Part shown: positions 51,090-58,055 of the stretch, piece after piece
Layout: every line of letters begins with the position of its first letter
How positions within the stretch are numbered: position 1 is the first letter of the stretch
NCBI RefSeq assembly: GCF_041737845.1
Contig: NZ_JBGSQX010000146.1
Location: forward strand, 1 to 64,000
DNA length: 64,000 bases
Source: Desulfococcus sp041737845
GTDB lineage: Bacteria; Desulfobacterota; Desulfobacteria; Desulfobacterales; Desulfococcaceae
Direction of reading: 5' to 3'
Made by a program: the position numbers and the translations under genes
The notes under the pieces: model-generated
Told to the model about the DNA's origin: nothing
What the model saw: only the letters and a program-made list of their open reading frames with translations
Database searches by the model: none

Positions 51090-52064
51090 TCAGGGGATGC
51101 TGTCCCCTTCCCTGTATGCGTCGAAGTCGACGATCTCCCTTTTGAAAAATTCACGCATTTTTTTTACGACATTTTTTTCCACCTGTCGGACGCGCTCCCT
51201 GGAAATCTGGTAACGGTCTCCGATATCCTGGAGGGTCACCGGGCTGTCCGAAAAAATCCTGAGATTGAATATTTCAAGCTCTCTCGGGGTCAATTTCTGT
51301 TTGAATTCATCGATCTTGTTGTGGAGGAGGACGTCCATCTCCTTTTTGGCGACCTTGTCTTCGGCCGATTCCGCACCGGTGCTCAAAAAGTCGATGCGCT
51401 CGGTGTCCGAGTCGTCCTTGAGCGGCGCATCCAGGGACACATCCCAGCCGTCCAGGCGCTGGTCCATGTCGATGATTTCCCTTTCGGAGACGCCCAGGCG
51501 CTGGGAGAGGAGCTTGGGTTTGGGATCGAATCCCTGGTCGATGAGCTTCTGCTTTTCTTTTTTCAGCTTGAAAAAAAGCTTTCGCTGCCCCTGGGTCGTC
51601 CCGATTTTTACCAGCCGCCAGTTGTCCATGATGAACTTGAGGATGTAGGCCTTGATCCAGAAGGACGCATAATAGGAGAACTTCACATTTTTGTAGGGGT
51701 CGAATTTCTTGACCGCCTGCATCAGACCGATGTTGCCTTCCTGGATGAGGTCAAGCAGGTTCTGCATCCAGACCCTCTGGAATTCCAACGCGATCTTGAC
51801 GACAAGCCTGAGATTGGACGTCACCAGGCTGTATGCCGCGTCCCGGTCGCCGTACTCCCGAACCTTGATGGCGAGCTCCCTCTCCTCGTCCCGTGTCAGG
51901 AGCTTATATCGGCTTACCTCCGAAAGGTAGCGCTGCAGGGGATCGAATTTTACGAGCGATTTGTCGGTGGTGCGCTTGGAGCTCGCCTTTTTTTTTATTT
52001 TTTCGGCGGTTGCCGCCTCGGGGATATCGTTGCTCTCTAAATCTTCATTCTGCAATTTCGTCAT
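51090..52064 (-). CDS. RpoH/sigma-32-like RNA polymerase sigma factor
   Basis: A group-3 sigma factor of about 324 residues. Region 1.2 is PLQRYLSEVSRYKLLTRDEE, region 2 contains NLRLVVKIALEFQ, DLIQEGNIGLMQAVKKFDP and FSYYASFWIKAYI, and region 4 ends with TLQDIGDRYQISRERVRQVE. The RpoH box region (TQGQRKLFFKLKKEK) in place of region 3 is typical of sigma-32 relatives, which drive heat-shock genes. An N-terminal Lys-rich extension is present. I prefer the ATG at 52064 with AAGGCG upstream over the ATG at 52079. Confidence 0.88.
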   Translation of the reverse strand: MTKLQNEDLESNDIPEAATAEKIKKKASSKRTTDKSLVKFDPLQRYLSEVSRYKLLTRDEERELAIKVREYGDRDAAYSLVTSNLRLVVKIALEFQRVWMQNLLDLIQEGNIGLMQAVKKFDPYKNVKFSYYASFWIKAYILKFIMDNWRLVKIGTTQGQRKLFFKLKKEKQKLIDQGFDPKPKLLSQRLGVSEREIIDMDQRLDGWDVSLDAPLKDDSDTERIDFLSTGAESAEDKVAKKEMDVLLHNKIDEFKQKLTPRELEIFNLRIFSDSPVTLQDIGDRYQISRERVRQVEKNVVKKMREFFKREIVDFDAYREGDSIP

Positions 52065-52216
52065 AATTCGCCTTATCATCCATTACAGCCAGCCGATACA
52101 GCCATCCGCAGACTGGATTGAAGCTCTCGCGGGAAATGTTCTTATACACCATTCATGGGGAATATTTCAAGGGATTAAAGAATGTTAAGTTTAATCCTGG
52201 TCAGCAAGGTTTTTTG

Positions 52217-52245
52217 TGGACACAGGAAGTGTCGTATGCTATAGG
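52217..52245 (+). promoter_or_regulatory. candidate promoter of tRNA-Arg
   Basis: TGGACA and TATAGG spaced by 17 bases, ending about 19 bases before the tRNA. A small dyad GACAC-AGGAA-GTGTC lies across the -35 side. Confidence 0.4.
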
Positions 52246-52263
52246 CCTAACTCACTTTTTTTA

Positions 52264-52340
<77 letters not shown>

Positions 52341-52351
52341 CAGAAACACAG

Positions 52352-52383
52352 GGGAGCAGCGCATCGTGCTGCTCCCTTTTTTT
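52352..52383 (+). terminator. rho-independent terminator of tRNA-Arg
   Basis: A 9-bp GC-rich stem GGGAGCAGC / GCTGCTCCC with a seven-base loop, followed by seven T, 11 bases after the tRNA. Confidence 0.92.
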
Positions 52384-52597
52384 ATGGGTCTGAATCAATT
52401 TGGGAAATGGCTTCCTGACCGCCTGATCTCTACCATATTTGGGCTTCCGGTGCAAATAATGTTTTCTTGCAGACAGCCGGATTCGGGGGTGACAACGGCC
52501 CTGCATGGAGGGTTTCGTTCAAGGCGCTTTCACTTCTTTGCGGAATTCCCGAATATCGGTGAAGGGCGGGGATGCCGGAAATTCCGCCGGCCATTCG

Positions 52598-53230
52598 TTA
52601 TGGCGGCATCAGAAGAAAATAGGCCTTTTTCAGGAAAAGCGCGGCAAATATCAACAGCGCGATACCGAGGCCGCGAACCACGAGAACGTGGCAGCGGCGG
52701 TTCAGGAGGGCCCTGGATTTTCCGACGGTGAGCGCGATGAATACCTTGGACCCCACCAGGAGGGCATAAAACGCGGAGATGAAAGCGACCGCGGCGGCCG
52801 GATGAGACCGCCAGGCGTCCACCATGAGCGGGGCGCCGATGGAAACCCAGAACAGGTAAGGGCTGGGATTCAGCAGGTTGGCGATGACGCCCATCCGAAG
52901 GGATTTGGGGCTTTCGAGATCCGGGCCTGTCGGCTCCGCGCCTTTGAACATCAGGCTTCCGTATCCGAGATAGACGCTGAACAACCCGCCCAGCAGGGAG
53001 ACAACGCCCATGAGCGGCAGGTGCCCCGACAGCCGCGAAATCCCCAGCACCGCCAAGGCGACAATCGGGATATCCGTAAACAGGGGCGAAAAGGCGATTT
53101 TGATGCCCTCCCGCGGGCCGTGCTTGAGGGTTTCACTCATCACGAGCGTCAGGAGGGGACCGGGGGAGACCCCGGCGCTCACCCCCAGGAGGGCTCCTGA
53201 AACCAGCGACCCCGCCACGGCGCCCATCAT
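52598..53230 (-). CDS. LysE-family translocator
   Basis: A 210-residue inner-membrane exporter of the LysE/RhtB type with about six helices. The signature GVSAGVSPGPLLTLVMSETL is in helix 1, and NLLNPSPYLFWVSIGAPLM matches the family's conserved NP motif. It exports amino acids or related metabolites; the substrate is not predictable. The second ATG is two codons in. It is monocistronic as far as can be seen, followed by a gene-free 214-base stretch. Confidence 0.87.
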   Translation of the reverse strand: MMGAVAGSLVSGALLGVSAGVSPGPLLTLVMSETLKHGPREGIKIAFSPLFTDIPIVALAVLGISRLSGHLPLMGVVSLLGGLFSVYLGYGSLMFKGAEPTGPDLESPKSLRMGVIANLLNPSPYLFWVSIGAPLMVDAWRSHPAAAVAFISAFYALLVGSKVFIALTVGKSRALLNRRCHVLVVRGLGIALLIFAALFLKKAYFLLMPP

Positions 53231-53305
53231 GGTCTGCGTCTTCGCCAGATCCGCTTGCCCGGCCTCCCCATCGGCGATCCGGACGTCAAATCGGTTCCAT
53301 CAACC

Positions 53306-54073
53306 TCAGCAGACCGCATGCCGGGCACGCCCTTCATTCCTCTTTTCCCGCCTGCCTTTTCTGAACCGTTTGGTGACCGGCCGAAGACGGAGCAGGACAT
53401 AGGTTGCACCGGCCCCGCCGTCACAGTTCCTTGCGCTGGTGAAGGCCAGCACCCACTTTCTGATGGCGCTCCGGGTCAGCCATGACAGGACCTGGCTCTT
53501 GAGGACCGGCGCCGCGGGAGAGGAGAGCCCTCTGCCGTGCACGATCAGCACCCCGCGCTTGCCGGCGGCGATGGCCGATGCCATGAAGGCTGAAAAAGCC
53601 TCCCGGGCGTCCGCCGCGCTGAGTCCATGCAGGTCGATATGATCCTGGATGGAAAAATCTCCGTTGTAGAGCCGGCGCGTCACCTCCCGGCCGACATTGT
53701 ATCCCCTTCCCTCCATGTATTCCGGCGTATGGCATACCTCGAAACCGTGACCGCACGCCACAAGCCGCCTCAGGTGATCCATGACGCCTGTTTCGCCGGT
53801 GTCGCTTTTCGCAGGCTGCCCGGCCTTATTCCGTGCCAGGGTGTGGCGGTTCGCGCCGCTGATGGGCCTAACGTCCGCCATGGCATCCATGAAGAGTTGC
53901 CGCTCCGTCTTTTCCCCCTCCCCCGCAGGAGGCGCCGTGCTGCGCGGAGGGGGTGTCGAGAAGGGTTCGGCAGGGTGTTTTTTGAGGGAGTGCCCGTCCA
54001 GGAGGTCTCGGAGATGTTCAAACGGTCTGAAACCGTTGTCCGCATTTTCGCGCCATGCCGGGTTTCTTTTCAT
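53306..54073 (-). CDS. Smr-domain protein
   Basis: A 255-residue protein. The C-terminal half is an Smr domain (HIDLHGLSAADAREAFSAFM, GVLIVHGRGLSS, FTSARNCDGGAGATYVLLR), an endonuclease-type fold found in MutS2 and stand-alone nucleases that act on DNA or collided-ribosome mRNA. The N-terminal 120 residues are polar and Pro-rich, without domain signal. GGGAGACAGCT ahead of the ATG at 54073 sets the start; the frame continues upstream without conservation. Confidence 0.88.
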   Translation of the reverse strand: MKRNPAWRENADNGFRPFEHLRDLLDGHSLKKHPAEPFSTPPPRSTAPPAGEGEKTERQLFMDAMADVRPISGANRHTLARNKAGQPAKSDTGETGVMDHLRRLVACGHGFEVCHTPEYMEGRGYNVGREVTRRLYNGDFSIQDHIDLHGLSAADAREAFSAFMASAIAAGKRGVLIVHGRGLSSPAAPVLKSQVLSWLTRSAIRKWVLAFTSARNCDGGAGATYVLLRLRPVTKRFRKGRREKRNEGRARHAVC

Positions 54074-54139
54074 AGCTGTCTCCCGTAAAAGAGGGGTGAT
54101 GCGGGGCTTCAAACGGCCGCAATCATGGCCGCGCGGTGG

Positions 54140-54592
54140 CTACCCTGTGTCCGCCGCCGACTGCAGGATGCGGACATCCGGCCTTTTGCCAAGGGCTTTG
54201 TAGGTGCAATAGTCCTGAATGATGCGGGCGTGATCGAAGGCGATGTCGGCGGGAAGCGCGGTCGGAGTGAAGATGCCGATATCCCTGGCATCATCCCTGG
54301 CCGCGGGAACTCCGGAGGCCCGGCTGATGTAGACCGTAGTCAGGGTGTGCCGCCGGGGATCCCGGTCGGGATCGGCGTAGGTGTAAAACTGTTCCAGAAG
54401 GATGACATGAAGGGAGGTCTCTTCCAGCGCCTCCCGCACGGCGGCCGATTCAAGGGATTCTCCGTAATCGACGAACCCTCCCGGCAAGGCCCATCCATGG
54501 GGAGGGTTTTTTCGTTCGATGAGAACGATGCCTCCAGCCGTCTCGATGATGATATCAACGGTGACCAGGGGGTTTCGGAATTTATCTGCCAT
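54140..54592 (-). CDS. Nudix hydrolase
   Basis: A 150-residue pyrophosphohydrolase. The Nudix box is complete: GGFVDYGESLESAAVREALE followed by ETSL, with the two catalytic Glu in the REALEE core. The preceding IVLIERKNPPHGWALPGG is typical of ADP-ribose or NADH pyrophosphatase relatives. The substrate is not determined. It is transcribed toward the Smr gene, 66 bases away. Confidence 0.9.
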   Translation of the reverse strand: MADKFRNPLVTVDIIIETAGGIVLIERKNPPHGWALPGGFVDYGESLESAAVREALEETSLHVILLEQFYTYADPDRDPRRHTLTTVYISRASGVPAARDDARDIGIFTPTALPADIAFDHARIIQDYCTYKALGKRPDVRILQSAADTG

Positions 54593-54804
54593 GGTGATCG
54601 GCCCTCGATCCCTTCAGCTCGGGCGGTTTGGATTCATGCGCAACCACACCCATATTCATTATCACGGTTTAAGGGGAATGGCAACGGGCGACGGCCGGTT
54701 CATGACGAAATCCTTGACGTCCGAGGGGCGCTTTGGATATAGGCATGAAGGCTGCTCCGGAGGGCGCGCCGCACATATCAGCTATAGATCGGATGAGGCC
54801 AGGG

Positions 54805-54951
54805 ATGAAATATACCTGTACGGAATACCGGGAAGAGATGCTCCTCCTGGCGCTGCGAAAGCAGCTCAGCCGGAACGGGCTGTCGGATGAGGAAAAAAGA
54901 AGGATTTCAGAGGAGATCAGGAAGCTGGAGGCGAAGATGGACATGGCCTGA
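54805..54951 (+). CDS. 48-residue charged helical protein
   Basis: A short frame, MKYTCTEYREEMLLLALRKQ followed by LSDEEKRRISEEIRKLE, with amphipathic helix periodicity. Proteins with a similar TC-EYR-EM-LLAL start recur, as far as I recall, in Desulfobacterota. The ATG at 54805 is preferred; the frame is open from 54733 but that part overlaps the upstream control region of the Nudix gene. Function unknown. Confidence 0.5.
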   Translation: MKYTCTEYREEMLLLALRKQLSRNGLSDEEKRRISEEIRKLEAKMDMA

Positions 54952-55022
54952 GGGGGGCGGTGTTCTTCCGCCGCCCGCAGGGCCGCTGCCGCAAGCCTTC
55001 TCATCCCCCCGCTCATCCGACG

Positions 55023-56411
55023 TTATGGACGGATGCCGGGCGCTTCATGGAAATGGGTCAGGGCCGGTTTCCCGATGGGAAACACATTGAAGCCGATCCC
55101 ATGGAGGCGCTGGTGATCCAGTATGTTCCGTCCGTCGAAAATGAACGCGGGTTGAACCATGGTGCGGAAGATCCTGTCATAGTCCAATGCCGCATATTGG
55201 GGCCATTCGGTAATCAGCGCGATGGCGTCGGCGCCGGAGGCCGCCTCGTAGGGATCCTCGACGTACCGGATGTTCCCCTGGACATCCGCTAAATCCCGGC
55301 GGGCGTTTTCAAGCGCCTTCGGGTCTGAGATGACCAGTTCCGCCTGCTCCTCGATCAGCCTTTTCGCGACGAAGATGCCGGGGCTCTCCCGGGTGTCGCC
55401 GGTGTCGGCCTTGAAGGCGAAGCCGAAAAGGCAGATTCTTTTGCCGCTGAGGGTGTGGAACATCGTACCCAGCATATTGACGACAAAGCGCTCTTTCTGA
55501 TACTCATTGATGCGCACCACGCCCTCCCAGTAGTCCGCCACCTCCTCCAGGCCGTAATACCGGCAGAGGTAAACGAGATTCAGGATATCTTTCTTGAAGC
55601 AGGACCCTCCGAAGCCGACGCTGGCGTTGAGGAACCGGCTTCCCAGGCGGCTGTCCATCCCCACGGCTCTGGCGACCTCGCTGATATCGGCATCGGTCTT
55701 CTCGCAGAGGGCCGATATGGCATTGACGGATGAGATCCGCTGGGCGAGAAAGGCGTTTGAAACCAGTTTGGAAAGCTCGCTGCTCCAGATGTTGGTGGTC
55801 AGGATGCGGTTTCTTGGAACCCAGCGGGCGTAAACGTCGACCAGCCTGTCCCGCGCCTGGATGCCGGCAGGGGAGGCATCCGAACCGATCAGGACGCGGT
55901 CCGGATTTTCCAGATCGCGGACGGCGCTCCCTTCCGCCAGAAATTCCGGGTTGGAGAGCACCGTAAACCGGTTTTGGTGGTTTCCGGCATCAAAAATCCG
56001 TTTCATGGCCTGGGCTGTCTTTACGGGCAGCGTGCTTTTTTCGACGATGATCTTGGGCGCGTCGGCGCACTCCCGGATCTGGCGGGCGGTTTTTTCCCAG
56101 TATTGCAGGTCCGCGGCCATTCCGGCCCCCGTCCCGAACATTTTGGTCGGGGTGTTCACGCTCACGAAAATGATGTCGGCATCGTGAATCCCCGCTTCAA
56201 TATCCGTGCTGAAAAAGAGGTTGCGGCCCCTGGCCGCGCGGACGACCTCGTCCAGGCCGGGCTCGTAGATGGGCAGATGATCCGAATTCCAGCGGGAGAT
56301 TCGATCCGGATTGATATCGACCACCGTGACCTGGATGTCCGGGCATTTGGCTGCGATGACCGCCATTGTCGGCCCGCCGACATATCCGGCGCCGATACAG
56401 AGAATGTTCAT
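55023..56411 (-). CDS. ugd: UDP-glucose 6-dehydrogenase
   Basis: Oxidises UDP-glucose to UDP-glucuronate in two NAD+-dependent steps for surface polysaccharide synthesis. The N-terminal NAD motif is ILCIGAGYVGGPTMAVIA, then EPGLDEVV, VEKSTLPVKTA, and the catalytic Cys271 in FGGSCFKKDI. The length (462) and the motif pattern match the larger, eukaryote-like class rather than the 390-residue bacterial one. I start it at 56411; an ATG at 56432 overlaps the end of the ftsB-like gene and has its Shine-Dalgarno directly adjacent. Confidence 0.92.
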   Translation of the reverse strand: MNILCIGAGYVGGPTMAVIAAKCPDIQVTVVDINPDRISRWNSDHLPIYEPGLDEVVRAARGRNLFFSTDIEAGIHDADIIFVSVNTPTKMFGTGAGMAADLQYWEKTARQIRECADAPKIIVEKSTLPVKTAQAMKRIFDAGNHQNRFTVLSNPEFLAEGSAVRDLENPDRVLIGSDASPAGIQARDRLVDVYARWVPRNRILTTNIWSSELSKLVSNAFLAQRISSVNAISALCEKTDADISEVARAVGMDSRLGSRFLNASVGFGGSCFKKDILNLVYLCRYYGLEEVADYWEGVVRINEYQKERFVVNMLGTMFHTLSGKRICLFGFAFKADTGDTRESPGIFVAKRLIEEQAELVISDPKALENARRDLADVQGNIRYVEDPYEAASGADAIALITEWPQYAALDYDRIFRTMVQPAFIFDGRNILDHQRLHGIGFNVFPIGKPALTHFHEAPGIRP

Positions 56412-56424
56412 ATTCCGGCGCACG

Positions 56425-56808
56425 CTATTCATCCTCCGCCTCCTTATCCATCGCCTCGCCATCCTCCGCTCCGCTATCCATCGCCTCGTCATCTTCTTCC
56501 CCGGTGCTCACCGTCTCCCCCGGTCGCGGATCTTTTTCCAGTTTCACGATCACTTCGTTTTCCTTGATGAGGCCCAGATCCTTTCGGGCAACGTTCTCGA
56601 TGAAAGCAAGGTCGTCCTTCAGCCTGACGACGGTTTGATGAAGGGACAGATTGCTTTGAACCAGGGCTTCGTTCTTTTCCACGAGCTGCCTTTTCTTCGT
56701 TTCCATGGTTTTCAGGTCCAGCAGCCCCTTGTCGCCGAAAAAGATCAGCAAAAAGATGACGATGACAACCGACAGCGGCAGATAGATCGTTAAGGTCTTT
56801 TTCAGCAC
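56425..56808 (-). CDS. FtsB/DivIC-family septum formation initiator
   Basis: A 127-residue bitopic membrane protein. One helix (LSVVIVIFLLIFF) is followed by a coiled coil (about 35-70; LDLKTMETKKRQLVEKNEAL) and the conserved ARKDLGLIKENEV near the end of the domain. It belongs to the FtsB/FtsL divisome group. The C-terminus is an acidic tail made of two near-identical ten-residue units (DEAMDSGAED, GEAMDKEAED), encoded by a 30-bp tandem repeat. It is followed by ugd. Confidence 0.85.
   Translation of the reverse strand: MLKKTLTIYLPLSVVIVIFLLIFFGDKGLLDLKTMETKKRQLVEKNEALVQSNLSLHQTVVRLKDDLAFIENVARKDLGLIKENEVIVKLEKDPRPGETVSTGEEDDEAMDSGAEDGEAMDKEAEDE
56431..56490. repeat. two-copy 30-bp tandem repeat inside the ftsB-like gene
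   Basis: 56431-56460 and 56461-56490 agree at 25 or more of 30 positions (shared ATCCTCCGC and TATCCATCGCCTCG). The unit is a multiple of three, so copy changes keep the frame. Confidence 0.75.
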
Positions 56809-56996
56809 CCGATGGGTCTCCTTTCCCTAAAAACGGCGTATTGCAGGTCGTTCAGAATTACCCCCAAAATTCACGATGGGCAAGGAAAAAATGTTCAACG
56901 GGCATGCCTGCAGGCTTTTGAAGCGCATCTGAATGACCGCAGCGCCTGGTGATCCCCGGGTTATCGAAAGTCTATGGCGGCGGATTAAATTTTAGC

Positions 56997-57026
56997 TTGA
57001 CAGCATCCCACAAACTTGTGTAGTTA
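56997..57026 (+). promoter_or_regulatory. candidate rpsT promoter
   Basis: A consensus TTGACA with an AT-rich TAGTTA 18 bases on, preceded by TGTG as in an extended -10. It lies 45-75 bases ahead of the rpsT start. Confidence 0.45.
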
Positions 57027-57070
57027 GAAGAGTTTATTACCAATACGTTAGGAAGAAAGGAGTTTTTCCC

Positions 57071-57337
57071 TTGGCAAACCACAAATCAGCTTTGAAACGG
57101 GTGCGTCAGAGCGCCATGAGACGGGAACGGAACCGGATAGTGAAAACGCAGGTCAAGAATGCGGTCAAGCAGGTTCGCAGTGCCGTGAGCGAAAAGGCCG
57201 CGGACGGGCTTTCGGGCCAGTTGAGCCGGGCCAAGTCGGTGATCGCGAAGGCAGCCAAAAAAGGCGTCATTCACAAGAAAACCGCCGCACGAAAGATTTC
57301 CCGCCTGGCCAGACTGGTCAATACCCTGTCCGCGTGA
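57071..57337 (+). CDS. rpsT: 30S ribosomal protein S20
   Basis: An 88-residue S20, very basic, with the N-terminal ANHKSALKRVRQSAMRRERN that packs against 16S rRNA and the C-terminal KGVIHKKTAARKISRLAR. The start codon is TTG at 57071, eight bases after AAAGGAG; there is no ATG nearby. A UUG start is also used by Escherichia coli rpsT, where weak initiation takes part in autoregulation by free S20. The gene is monocistronic with a terminator downstream. Confidence 0.97.
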   Translation: MANHKSALKRVRQSAMRRERNRIVKTQVKNAVKQVRSAVSEKAADGLSGQLSRAKSVIAKAAKKGVIHKKTAARKISRLARLVNTLSA

Positions 57338-57371
57338 TCGGGTCATCTCCTCGGTTTTTTCATCCAGTCTC

Positions 57372-57429
57372 GAAAAGCACGAAAGGAACGGTGATATCCA
57401 TCGATATGCGCCGTCTTTCGTGCTTTTTC
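57372..57429. terminator. bidirectional terminator between rpsT and lptE
   Basis: A long stem, GAAAAGCACGAAAG against CTTTCGTGCTTTTT, closes a loop of about 29 bases that itself can pair (ACGG/CCGT). The right arm runs into the lptE stop codon, so it can end both convergent transcripts. Confidence 0.8.
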
Positions 57430-57961
57430 AAAAACTCTCGGTAATACGACTGTAGGCATCCTCGGCCAGCCGCTTCGACAGAATCCGGATGGCCTCGCGC
57501 TTGTTGTAATCCGTGGCGACCTTCTCCTGAAGGATGCCATAGGCTTCGCTTTGGGACAGGGCGGCTGCGGACCAGATCACCTGCCCTTTCCGGTCTATCA
57601 GCTTCAGGGTGACGAAGGCCGTGATCCGTCTTTCAATGGAAGTGATCTGGCCTTGATAGGCAACGGTTTCGATCGGCATGGCATCGATGCTTCCGCTCAG
57701 GACGGCGTCGGCCGCCTCGCGCTCCACGATGGTGTTTCCGTTTTTTGTGAATTCAAAGATCAGATCGTTGGTGAAGATATTTTCAACGCCGGTTTCTGCA
57801 GTTCGGTTTTCGAGCATGGCCACCGAGACCGTTGTGATGTTGTTCCCAATCTGGCCGCTTGTCGAAAACCGATAACCGCATCCGGCTGCCGTCGAGAGAA
57901 CGGCGAGGCACACGGCGATGGCAAGGCGGGACGGGTGATGCCGGACTGTGTCTTTGAACAT
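57428..57961 (-). CDS. lptE: LPS-assembly lipoprotein LptE
   Basis: A 177-residue lipoprotein that plugs and supports the LptD outer-membrane channel. The signal peptide ends in a lipobox with TAAGC followed by GYRFSTSGQIG, the classical LptE start. ENIFTNDLIFEFTKNGNTIV and AYQGQITSIERRITAFVTL fit the family. It is placed after leuS, a common order. The start at 57961 (MFKDTV) is preferred over the frame opening at 58045. Confidence 0.88.
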   Translation of the reverse strand: MFKDTVRHHPSRLAIAVCLAVLSTAAGCGYRFSTSGQIGNNITTVSVAMLENRTAETGVENIFTNDLIFEFTKNGNTIVEREAADAVLSGSIDAMPIETVAYQGQITSIERRITAFVTLKLIDRKGQVIWSAAALSQSEAYGILQEKVATDYNKREAIRILSKRLAEDAYSRITESF

Positions 57962-58055
57962 GGCTTTCCTCACGGATTGCGATGCGCGGCGGACAGGGCG
58001 CGGGGCGGATCGCTCTCCGGCGTCCCTCGCACACCGTCTTGACAATCGCCATCAT

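Noticed and set aside
56411..56492. Arg/Trp-rich N-terminal extension of ugd
   Set aside because: It is the out-of-frame reading of the 30-bp tandem repeat in the ftsB-like gene; the NAD-binding fold starts at 56411.
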